Assembly: GCA_031549965.1 (NCBI GenBank)
Contig: JAVBPB010000108.1
Span: 1 to 10,908 of the forward strand
Direction: 5' to 3'
From: JAVBPB01 sp031549965
GTDB lineage: Bacteria; Bacillota; Clostridia; Lachnospirales; Lachnospiraceae
DNA: 10,908 nt
Shown here: positions 1 through 6,619 of the stretch, one piece after another
How the letters are laid out: each line of letters starts with the position of its first letter
Position numbering within the stretch: the first letter of the stretch is position 1
Notes under the pieces: generated by a model
The model's database searches: none
The model's input: only the letters and a program-made list of their open reading frames with translations
What the model was told of the DNA's origin: nothing
Made by a program: the position numbers and the translations under genes

Positions 1-29
1 TGAGACTATGATGCTTTTTCATAGGCTCA
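1..29. repeat. Imperfect inverted repeat at left edge
   Basis: Arms at 1-10 and 20-29 pair over ten positions with one mismatch (A5 against G25) around a 9-nt loop. No T-run follows directly, so a simple intrinsic terminator is not supported. It may be cut by the window edge. Function unknown. Confidence 0.4.
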
Positions 30-101
30 TTGGAATGTTTGGCTTATCTGATTTTTTCATAAATTATAATGTTTTTCTGAGGGGGCGGTATCTAAAAGGC
101 A

Positions 102-254
102 ATGCGTTCGTTACACAAAAACCTTAAGTTGACGACATTGAACGGACGCTTTGTCCTTTTAGTGTTTGTTCTCTATTTTAAAAGCTTTTATAATAACTTT
201 ATTCTAAATTTTCTACAAAAAGTAATTTACTTTATTAAAGGACTTTTTCAGTAG
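102..254 (+). CDS. Doubtful small ORF, 50 codons, unrecognised
   Basis: An ATG at 102 opens a 50-codon frame ending at TAG 252-254. The product starts MRSLHKNLKLTTLNGRFV and then becomes rich in F, L, V, I and Y, which is also what AT-rich non-coding DNA yields in a T-rich frame. The purine run AAAAGG at 94-99 is only two bases from the ATG and the G-rich run at 80-86 is about 15 bases away, so no well-placed ribosome binding site exists. The more GC-rich first third (about 80-157) looks unlike the flanking AT-rich DNA and may be a remnant of a mobile or repeated element. I do not recognise a family. It could equally be untranslated DNA. Confidence 0.15.
   Translation: MRSLHKNLKLTTLNGRFVLLVFVLYFKSFYNNFILNFLQKVIYFIKGLFQ
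219..233. repeat. Small palindrome upstream of pullulanase promoters
   Basis: Perfect inverted repeat AAAGTAA-T-TTACTTT, with 7-bp arms and a 1-bp centre. It lies about 30 bp upstream of the more distal candidate -35 box. A regulator could bind here, but short AT-only palindromes are frequent in DNA of this composition. Confidence 0.25.
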
Positions 255-264
255 TACGTTCTGG

Positions 265-295
265 TTGTAAATAGTAAAAACCTCCCCAATATAAT
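265..295 (+). promoter_or_regulatory. Alternative upstream promoter candidate for pullulanase
   Basis: TTGTAA at 265-270 and a perfect TATAAT at 290-295 are separated by 19 bp, longer than the preferred 17. It is weaker on spacing than the promoter 36-42 bp further downstream. Either or both may be used. Confidence 0.3.
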
Positions 296-306
296 AAAAA
301 ATTTCC

Positions 307-336
307 TTGTACAAAAAGACATAAAAATTATATAAT
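307..336 (+). promoter_or_regulatory. Probable sigma-A promoter of pullulanase
   Basis: TTGTAC (307-312) and a perfect TATAAT (331-336) are separated by 18 bp. Transcription would begin near 343, giving a leader of about 50 nt that carries an inverted repeat and the ribosome binding site. Confidence 0.6.
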
Positions 337-342
337 ATTATC

Positions 343-374
343 TATTAAGCTTATTAACCAAACATTGCTTAATA
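343..374. repeat. 8-bp inverted repeat in pullulanase leader
   Basis: TATTAAGC (343-350) and its exact reverse complement GCTTAATA (367-374) flank a 16-nt spacer. The repeat begins at the predicted transcription start and ends five bases before the ribosome binding site. It could be a two-half-site operator just downstream of the promoter or a 5' RNA stem. The first arm also overlaps the small palindrome TAAGCTTA. Confidence 0.45.
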
Positions 375-391
375 TAAAAAGGAGGATTTTT

Positions 392-3064
392 ATGAAAATG
401 AAACGATTTCTAGTTCTGTTTATGGTATTTTTAATGATTTTTACAACAGTATCATGCAACAGTAACAAAAACCAGAATGAAACAACAACGCAAACTCAGG
501 AACTTACAGAGGAAACCACAGCACCAACTTCCAATGAACCAGCTAAGGAAATACCCAAAGAAGTTTCTAATGAAATCACAGTTAATTTCCATTACCTAAG
601 AGATGATGCTAATTATGAAGGCTGGAATTTATGGGTATGGGCAGAGGGTGCAGATGGAGCATCTTATACTTTTGATCCTAATAAAGCAGATGATAAAGGT
701 GTTACTTCAACTGTTAAGATACCTTCTGCTGCTTCTAATATTGGATTTATTGTAAGATTAAATGAATGGGAGGATAAGGATACCGCTAACGACAGATTTA
801 TTGATGTTTCTGAAGTTGTTACAGGTAATATTGATATATATATTACTACAGGGAAGGAAGAATTTGAAACTGTATTTGGTTCTGATGTAGTAAAAGGAAT
901 TAAGGTTGTAAGTGCCGTTTTAAATGATAACCTTTCCACAATTTATGTTGAAACGACTTCGGACATTACAACTGATCCTAAAGAAACTCTTGTCTTAGTT
1001 AATCAGGATAATGAAATAATCGAACTTTCTGATATATCCTTTGAAGGTAAGAAAGGAACTCTTAATTTAAAACAACCTGTTGATGCTAGTAAAACTTATT
1101 ATTTGGTTATCAATTCACAATTTAAACACCGTGTTAATGCACCTAGCGTATTTTCAACTAGTGCTTTTGAATCTGAATTCACTTATACTGGTAATGATTT
1201 AGGAGCTACATGGTCTAAGGATAAAACTACTTTTAAAGTATGGGCACCTACTGCTACTGCTGTTAAGCTTAATTTGTATAAGTCCGGTGATGAAAACGTT
1301 TCCGATTTAGTTGAAACAATTGACATGAAATCTGATGTTAATGGCACTTGGATGGTTGATAAGGCAGGAGATTTAAATAAAACTTATTATACATATACTG
1401 TCAATGTTAATGGTACTGAGAATGAGGCTTGCGATCCATATGCAAAAGCAACTGGAGTAAATGGAAACAGAGCTATGGTAATTGATCTTTCTTCTACTAA
1501 TCCTACGGGATGGAATGAAGATAAAAATCCACATACAGGTGAAAATATAACTGATGCGGTAATATATGAGCTTCATGTAAGGGATTTATCTTCTGACCAA
1601 AGCTCTGGTATAAAAAACGTTGGAAAATATTTAGGACTAACAGAAAAAGGTACTAAAAATGCCTCTGGTGATAAAACTGGTCTTGATCATATGATAGATC
1701 TTGGCATAACCCATTTACATTTAAATCCTGTTTATGATTATCAAACTGTTGATGAAACAAAACTAAGTGAGTCACAATTTAATTGGGGCTATGATCCTAA
1801 AAACTATAATACTCCTGAGGGTTCATATTCAACTGACCCATATAATGGTGAAGTAAGAATTGAAGAATTTAAAGAAATGGTTCAAACACTTCATAAAAAT
1901 GATATTAGTGTAATTATGGACGTTGTTTACAATCATACATATAATTCAGATTTTTGCTTTAATAAAATTGTTCCTGAATACTTTTTTAGAATTAATCAGG
2001 ACGGAAAATTTTCAAATGGTTCTGGATGTGGAAATGATGTAGCTTCTGAACGTACAATGGTATCTAAATTTATTGTTGATTCAGTAGCATATTGGGCTAA
2101 AGAATACCACATAGACGGTTTTAGATTTGATCTTGTAGGATTAACTGATGTTGATACAATTAATGCTATTAGAAAAGAACTTGATAAAATAGATCCATCT
2201 ATTATTATGTATGGTGAAGGCTGGACTATGAAAACTGAAACTACAAAAGCCAATGTTGTTTTGGCTACACAGCCAAATACTAAAAAAGTACCGGGTATGG
2301 CTATGTTTAACGACAACATTCGTGATGCAATAAAGGGAAGCGTATTTGATGGTGCTGATAAGGGTTATGTAAATGGAGCTTCTTATTCTAAATCAAGAGA
2401 TATTAAAAGTGGTGTTCTTGGGCTTCCTATATGGTCACCTTCTCCTACACAGGTTATTAATTATACTTCTTGTCATGATAACCTTACTTTATGGGATAAG
2501 ATAAATTCTTCTAATGGTGATGATTCACTAGAGGACAGAATAAAACAAAATCTATTAGCTGCATCTATTGTGTACACATCACAAGGCACTCCTTTTATTT
2601 TAGCAGGCGAGGAAATGCTTAGAACTAAGGTTAAGCCTGATGGTACATTTGATCACAACAGCTATGCTTCTTCAGATGAAATAAATAGTATAAAGTGGAA
2701 TACCATGTCTGAACCTGAAAATAAAAAAGTTATTGATTTTTATAAAGGTTTAATAGCTTTTAGAAAAGCACATACTTCACTTAGAATGACTGAAAATACC
2801 AGTGAAAATATTGTATTTGAAAAAGAAGTACCTGATGGTGTTGTTGCATATACAATTAATAAGGTTGCAGGAGAAGTTTCTGATGGTATTTTTGTAATCT
2901 ATAATCCACTTAGAACAAGTGTAACCATTAATCTTCCTGACGGAGAATGGAATATTTGTGTAAATGGTAATATTTCTGGAACTGATGTGATTAAAACAGT
3001 TTCTGGCAGTGTAGATGTTGATTCTATATCTTGTATGGTTTTGGTTAAGGGTGCTGTAAAATAA
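392..3064 (+). CDS. pulA: Type I pullulanase, GH13_14-like lipoprotein
   Basis: This 890-residue enzyme is predicted to hydrolyse alpha-1,6 branches of pullulan, amylopectin and branched dextrins outside the cell, anchored to the membrane. ATG 392 is chosen because AGGAGG (380-385) precedes it by six bases; an in-frame TTG at 365 lies upstream of that site and is unlikely. A lipoprotein signal ends in TVS-C22, followed by a T/N/E-rich linker (about 23-60). Next come a CBM41-like module (about 61-160), a beta-sandwich spacer, a CBM48-like domain (about 267-365), the GH13 barrel (about 380-800) and a beta C-terminal domain. Visible GH13 motifs are DVVYNH (510-515), DGFRFD with nucleophile D580, YGEGW with acid/base E609, and TSCHD with D696. 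The type I signature YNWGYDP reads FNWGYDP (463-469). It is monocistronic, with its own promoter and terminator. Family assignment is firm; polymer preference is inferred. Confidence 0.95.
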   Translation: MKMKRFLVLFMVFLMIFTTVSCNSNKNQNETTTQTQELTEETTAPTSNEPAKEIPKEVSNEITVNFHYLRDDANYEGWNLWVWAEGADGASYTFDPNKADDKGVTSTVKIPSAASNIGFIVRLNEWEDKDTANDRFIDVSEVVTGNIDIYITTGKEEFETVFGSDVVKGIKVVSAVLNDNLSTIYVETTSDITTDPKETLVLVNQDNEIIELSDISFEGKKGTLNLKQPVDASKTYYLVINSQFKHRVNAPSVFSTSAFESEFTYTGNDLGATWSKDKTTFKVWAPTATAVKLNLYKSGDENVSDLVETIDMKSDVNGTWMVDKAGDLNKTYYTYTVNVNGTENEACDPYAKATGVNGNRAMVIDLSSTNPTGWNEDKNPHTGENITDAVIYELHVRDLSSDQSSGIKNVGKYLGLTEKGTKNASGDKTGLDHMIDLGITHLHLNPVYDYQTVDETKLSESQFNWGYDPKNYNTPEGSYSTDPYNGEVRIEEFKEMVQTLHKNDISVIMDVVYNHTYNSDFCFNKIVPEYFFRINQDGKFSNGSGCGNDVASERTMVSKFIVDSVAYWAKEYHIDGFRFDLVGLTDVDTINAIRKELDKIDPSIIMYGEGWTMKTETTKANVVLATQPNTKKVPGMAMFNDNIRDAIKGSVFDGADKGYVNGASYSKSRDIKSGVLGLPIWSPSPTQVINYTSCHDNLTLWDKINSSNGDDSLEDRIKQNLLAASIVYTSQGTPFILAGEEMLRTKVKPDGTFDHNSYASSDEINSIKWNTMSEPENKKVIDFYKGLIAFRKAHTSLRMTENTSENIVFEKEVPDGVVAYTINKVAGEVSDGIFVIYNPLRTSVTINLPDGEWNICVNGNISGTDVIKTVSGSVDVDSISCMVLVKGAVK
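1291..1304. promoter_or_regulatory. Intragenic cre-like site in pulA
   Basis: Read on the minus strand this is CGGAAACGTTTTCA, matching 12 of 14 positions of the catabolite-responsive element consensus TGWAANCGNTNWCA. It lies about 900 bp into the pullulanase coding region. Coding constraint alone could produce it. Confidence 0.25.
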
Positions 3065-3113
3065 ATTCATATCTCTTTTCGAGAACCATTAATTAAATAT
3101 TTCTAAAATATAT

Positions 3114-3146
3114 AGTGTCTGAAAATATTATTTTCAGACACTTTTT
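3114..3146 (+). terminator. Intrinsic terminator of pulA
   Basis: A perfect 13-bp stem (arms 3114-3126 and 3130-3142) with a 3-nt loop runs straight into five Ts (3142-3146). It starts 49 bp after the pullulanase stop and isolates it from the next operon. The reverse direction has only A/T-rich sequence and a weaker T-run, so it works mainly on the plus strand. Confidence 0.92.
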
Positions 3147-3251
3147 ATTATGTACTTCTTTATTTTATAATTTTCACTGGTATACACATACTATATTGGT
3201 AATTATTTAGTAATTTAATGAATATTTTAAAAATATTTTTAATTTTATATA

Positions 3252-3279
3252 TTGACAGTTCGACACAATAATGTATAAT
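3252..3279 (+). promoter_or_regulatory. Strong sigma-A promoter of xre-potABCD
   Basis: Perfect TTGACA (3252-3257) and perfect TATAAT (3274-3279) boxes are separated by 16 bp. A very AT-rich tract (3205-3250), including the palindrome AATATTTT-A-AAAATATT at 3221-3237, lies just upstream and resembles an UP element. Transcription should start near 3286, leaving a leader of about 93 nt. No other gene is seen between pulA and the regulator. Confidence 0.85.
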
Positions 3280-3291
3280 TATATTTATCGT

Positions 3292-3318
3292 GTTTAGTAA
3301 CACTAAACTTAAAGTTTA
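3292..3318. promoter_or_regulatory. Candidate operator: alternating GTTTA half-sites
   Basis: Two overlapping inverted repeats sit just after the predicted start site. The first is GTTTAGT-AAC-ACTAAAC (3292-3308); the second is TAAACTT-A-AAGTTTA (3304-3318). Together they present three GTTTA/TAAAC half-sites in alternating orientation (3292-3296, 3304-3308, 3314-3318). The position, about +7 to +33, suits repression by blocking RNA polymerase. The XRE-cupin protein encoded next is the obvious candidate ligand, which is inference. Confidence 0.55.
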
Positions 3319-3378
3319 TTTTATCTAATTGATTTAAATATATATACTATATATTTTCATATTAAAGGAGTGATTTCT

Positions 3379-3918
3379 ATGAATATGGGAAATAAGATTA
3401 AAGAACTTCGAGTCCAAAAAGGATTAACGCAAGAAGAATTAGCAGATCGCTCGGAATTGTCAAAGGGGTTTATATCTCAGATAGAAAGGGATTTAACCTC
3501 TCCTTCCATTGCTACTTTGACGGACATTTTGCAGTGCCTTGGTTCTAATTTGGAGGACTTTTTTAGTAATACTTCTTCTGAGCAGGTAGTATTTAAAAAA
3601 ACTGATTATTTTGAAAAAGAGGATACCGAACTTAACAATATGATTCAATGGATTATTCCAAATGCTCAAAAGAATATGATGGAACCAATTCTTCTTACCT
3701 TAAAAGCCGGAGGTTCTACCTATCCTGATAATCCCCACGAAGGTGAGGAATTTGGTTATGTCCTTGGTGGTAACATTAGTATTTGTATAGGAAGTAATTC
3801 ATATAAAGCAAAAAAAGGTGAATCTTTTTATTTTATACCTAGTAAAAAGCATTATATAAAAGCAGAAGGAAAAACCGAAGCTTTAGTACTTTGGGTTTCT
3901 ACTCCTCCTAGCTTTTAG
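3379..3918 (+). CDS. XRE-family regulator with cupin domain, PuuR-like
   Basis: This 179-residue protein probably senses polyamines and controls the pot operon that follows. ATG 3379 is chosen because AAAGGAG (3364-3370) ends eight bases before it; the in-frame GTG at 3370 overlaps that site. The N-terminal helix-turn-helix spans about residues 5-61, including LTQEELADRSELSKGFIS and the XRE-typical SQIERDLTSPS. A cupin_2-like beta barrel covers about 103-176, with HEGEEFGYVLGG (120-131) and a second motif around KKGESFYFIP (146-154). The layout resembles E. coli PuuR, which responds to putrescine. The gene leads the operon, 18 bp before potA, and palindromic half-sites lie between its promoter and start codon, suggesting autoregulation. 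Ligand and sign of regulation are inferred from context. Confidence 0.88.
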   Translation: MNMGNKIKELRVQKGLTQEELADRSELSKGFISQIERDLTSPSIATLTDILQCLGSNLEDFFSNTSSEQVVFKKTDYFEKEDTELNNMIQWIIPNAQKNMMEPILLTLKAGGSTYPDNPHEGEEFGYVLGGNISICIGSNSYKAKKGESFYFIPSKKHYIKAEGKTEALVLWVSTPPSF

Positions 3919-3936
3919 TTGAGAGAGAGGTTTGAA

Positions 3937-5010
3937 ATGGCAAATAAGCTTATTGATTTAGTTAATATTTCCAAATCATATGACGACAATGTTGTTTTGG
4001 ATGAAATGAATTTATATTTTAATGAAAATAGATTTTTAACACTTTTAGGGCCTAGTGGTTGTGGTAAAACTACTACCTTACGAATACTAGGAGGTTTTGA
4101 AAGTCCAGATACCGGACAGGTTATTTTTGATGGAAAGGATATTACTAAACTTCCTCCAAATAAAAGACCTTTAAATACTGTATTTCAAAAATATGCCTTG
4201 TTTACTCATATGACCATTGCTGAAAATATAGCCTTTGGTTTAAAAATCAAGAAAAAGAGTAGTGCTTATATAAATGATAAAATTAAATATGCTCTAAAAC
4301 TTGTTAATCTTGATGGCTTTGAGAACCGTATGTGCCATTCTCTAAGTGGCGGCCAGCAGCAAAGAGTTGCTATTGCCCGTGCTATTGTTAATGAACCTAA
4401 GATTCTCTTACTTGATGAGCCTCTTGGAGCACTGGATTTAAAGCTAAGACAGGACATGCAGTATGAACTTATCCGCCTTAAAAATGAGCTTGGTATTACT
4501 TTTGTTTATGTAACCCATGATCAGGAGGAGGCACTTACAATGTCTGATACAATTGTGGTTATGAATAAGGGTTATATTCAGCAGATAGGCACTCCTGAAA
4601 ATATCTATAATGAACCTGTTAACGCCTTTGTGGCAGATTTCATTGGGGAAAGTAATATTATTGCAAGTACTATGGTTGAGGATAAAGTTGTAAATATTTT
4701 AGGTACTAATTTTACCTGTGTAGATACAGGTTTTGGAAAAAACAAACCTGTAGATGTAGTTATCAGACCTGAAGATATTGATTTAGTTTCACCTGATAAG
4801 GGAATAATTTCTGGTAGGGTTACTTCTTTAATATTTAAAGGTGTTCATTATGAAATGGTTGTAATGGCTAATGGTCACGAGATTTTGGTTCATAGTACTG
4901 ATTTATCTGCTGTTGGAAGTGAAGTTGGTATTTATGTTGATCCATTTGATTTACAAATCATGAATAAACCAGAGTCGGATGATGAAGAGGCGGTGCTTAC
5001 CGATGAGTAG
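3937..5010 (+). CDS. potA: Spermidine/putrescine ABC transporter ATPase PotA
   Basis: This 357-residue cytoplasmic ATPase powers polyamine import through PotBC. ATG 3937 is preceded at six bases by GAGAGAGAGG; an in-frame TTG at 3919, directly after the regulator stop, would lie upstream of that site. All nucleotide-binding motifs are intact: Walker A GPSGCGKTT (38-46), Q-loop Q84, signature LSGGQ (136-140), Walker B ILLLDEP (156-162) with catalytic E161, and switch histidine H194. The C-terminal third (about 236-345) is a TOBE-type regulatory domain with the RPEDI motif common to PotA/MalK/FbpC-like ATPases, then a short acidic tail. Its stop overlaps the potB start by eight bases. The ATPase alone could belong to other CUT/MOI-type importers; the neighbours PotB, PotC and PotD settle the assignment. 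Confidence 0.94.
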   Translation: MANKLIDLVNISKSYDDNVVLDEMNLYFNENRFLTLLGPSGCGKTTTLRILGGFESPDTGQVIFDGKDITKLPPNKRPLNTVFQKYALFTHMTIAENIAFGLKIKKKSSAYINDKIKYALKLVNLDGFENRMCHSLSGGQQQRVAIARAIVNEPKILLLDEPLGALDLKLRQDMQYELIRLKNELGITFVYVTHDQEEALTMSDTIVVMNKGYIQQIGTPENIYNEPVNAFVADFIGESNIIASTMVEDKVVNILGTNFTCVDTGFGKNKPVDVVIRPEDIDLVSPDKGIISGRVTSLIFKGVHYEMVVMANGHEILVHSTDLSAVGSEVGIYVDPFDLQIMNKPESDDEEAVLTDE

Positions 5011-5818
5011 TAACAGGAAATGGCTTGCCACTCCATATGTTGTTTGGATGTGTATATTTATTATTGTTCCTTTATTTATAGTATTGTATTACGGAATTAC
5101 CAATAGAAATGGCAGTATTACTATAGATAACATAGCTGCCATAATGGATCCCATACATTTAAAGGCTATTAAGCTTTCTCTATGGCTTTCATTTGTAAGT
5201 ACTTTGATTTGTTTATTACTTGCATATCCCCTTGGTTTAATTTTAAGCAATATGAAGATAGTAACAAAGCAATTTGTTGTATTATTATTTTTACTTCCCA
5301 TGTGGATGAATTTTTTACTTAGAACCTTGGCATGGCAAACTTTATTAGAGAAAAATGGTGTAATTAACAGTGTTTTAAATCACTTTAACCTTCCTAATTT
5401 AAATATAATCAATACTCCGTCGGCTATTATTCTTGGTATGGTTTATAACTTTCTGCCTTTTATGGTACTGCCGATTTATAATTCTTTGTTAAAAATTGAT
5501 ACTGATGTTATTAATGCCGCAAAAGATTTAGGTGCAAATAGTTTTCAAACTTTATATAAGATTATTATTCCTCAAACCTTACCTGGAATAATCAGCGGTA
5601 TTACAATGGTATTTGTTCCTGCTCTTACTACTTTTGTTATTTCAGATCTTTTAGGAGGAAGTAAGATTTTATTAATCGGTAATGTAATTGAACAGGAGTT
5701 TAGAATTAGTAACTGGAATTTAGGCTCTGGTCTTTCTTTAGTTTTAATGGTATTTATATTTATTAGTATGGCTGTTATGGCTAAATATGATAAGGATTCG
5801 GAGGGAGCATCATGGTAA
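5003..5818 (+). CDS. potB: Spermidine/putrescine ABC permease PotB
   Basis: This is a 271-residue inner membrane permease subunit with about six hydrophobic segments, the first at roughly residues 12-31. The cytoplasmic EAA-type loop that docks on the ATPase is visible as NAAKDLGANS...IIIPQTLPGI (171-196). I chose ATG 5003 because the product then begins MSSNRKWLATPYVVW, matching the usual short PotB N-terminus. In-frame ATGs at 4979 and 4982 would add seven or eight polar residues encoded inside potA. The nearest purine-rich site, GAAGAGG (4984-4990), is 12 bases upstream, longer than ideal. The start overlaps the potA stop by eight bases, so translation is probably coupled. It pairs with PotC to form the channel. 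Confidence 0.92.
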   Translation: MSSNRKWLATPYVVWMCIFIIVPLFIVLYYGITNRNGSITIDNIAAIMDPIHLKAIKLSLWLSFVSTLICLLLAYPLGLILSNMKIVTKQFVVLLFLLPMWMNFLLRTLAWQTLLEKNGVINSVLNHFNLPNLNIINTPSAIILGMVYNFLPFMVLPIYNSLLKIDTDVINAAKDLGANSFQTLYKIIIPQTLPGIISGITMVFVPALTTFVISDLLGGSKILLIGNVIEQEFRISNWNLGSGLSLVLMVFIFISMAVMAKYDKDSEGASW

Positions 5819-6594
5819 AAAAGGCTGTCCAAAGAATTTATATAACATTAATTATTATATTTTTATATGCTCCCCTTGCTACTTTACTGGTGTTATCATT
5901 CAACGAGTCAAAATCCCGTGCAAAATGGGGTGGATTTACATTTAAATGGTATATAAATATGTTTAACGATCCCTCAATAATGAATGCTCTTACTACAACC
6001 TTAGTTATTGCATTAACATCTGCTTTTATTGCTACTATCCTTGGAACAATTGCTTCAATAGCTATACACAGTATGAAAAGGTTTTCAAGATCCCTTTTAA
6101 TGGGGGTTGCAAATATTCCTATGCTAAATGCAGATATTGTAACAGGTATTTCCTTAATGCTTTTATTTATTGCATGTAGATATTCCTTAGGTTTTTCTAC
6201 TATATTAATGGCTCATATTACATTTAATATACCTTATGTACTTTTAAGTGTTTTACCTAAGTTAAAGCAAACTAATAAAAATACCTTTGAAGCCGCATTA
6301 GATCTTGGAGCCACGCCAGTTTATGCATTTTATAAGGTTACACTTCCGGATATTTTTCCGGGGATTTTATCAGGATTTTTGTTATCATTTACTATGTCTT
6401 TAGATGATTTTGTAATTACTCATTTTACAAAAGGTGCAGGAATTGATACATTATCAACAAAGATTTACTCTGAGGTTAGAAAAGGAATTAAGCCTGAAAT
6501 GTATGCTTTGTCTACACTTATGTTTTTATCGGTTTTAGTTTTGCTTATAATCATTAATCGTAAGCCTAAAAATGAAAAATTGACTAAGATTTAA
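5812..6594 (+). CDS. potC: Spermidine/putrescine ABC permease PotC
   Basis: This is the second permease subunit, 260 residues with about six membrane segments (the first near residues 9-30). The EAA loop is canonical: E160-AALDLGATP, followed by TLPDIFPGILSG (177-188). The segment SFTMSLDDFVITHF (192-205) is characteristic of PotC-type permeases. ATG 5812 overlaps the potB stop by seven bases and is preceded by GAGGGAG (5801-5807). It is the heterodimer partner of PotB. The gene ends 25 bp before potD and there is no promoter or terminator between them. Confidence 0.93.
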   Translation: MVKKAVQRIYITLIIIFLYAPLATLLVLSFNESKSRAKWGGFTFKWYINMFNDPSIMNALTTTLVIALTSAFIATILGTIASIAIHSMKRFSRSLLMGVANIPMLNADIVTGISLMLLFIACRYSLGFSTILMAHITFNIPYVLLSVLPKLKQTNKNTFEAALDLGATPVYAFYKVTLPDIFPGILSGFLLSFTMSLDDFVITHFTKGAGIDTLSTKIYSEVRKGIKPEMYALSTLMFLSVLVLLIIINRKPKNEKLTKI

Positions 6595-6619
6595 AATATA
6601 TTTATAGGAGAATAAATTG

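Noticed and set aside
266..280. Possible cre site near the pullulanase promoter (TGTAAATAGTAAAA)
   Set aside because: It lacks the essential central CG and differs at three conserved positions.
365..391. Upstream TTG start for the pullulanase, adding nine residues
   Set aside because: The AGGAGG ribosome site (380-385) lies inside this extension, and ATG 392 is six bases from it and gives a clean lipoprotein signal.
664..939. Reverse-strand frame inside the pullulanase gene
   Set aside because: It is a shadow of a well-supported coding region with no ribosome site or recognisable product; the same applies to the other antisense frames in the pul, pot and amylase genes.
3072..3084. Hairpin TCTC-N5-GAGA after the pullulanase stop
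   Set aside because: Only four base pairs with no T-run; the 13-bp terminator downstream explains termination.
3919..3936. TTG start for potA directly after the regulator stop
   Set aside because: The purine-rich ribosome site is inside the extension and ATG 3937 is at ideal spacing.
4979..5002. Earlier ATG codons for potB at 4979 and 4982
   Set aside because: They add MMKRRCLP or MKRRCLP, unlike normal PotB starts. However, the ribosome site spacing to 5003 is long, so this is not fully excluded.
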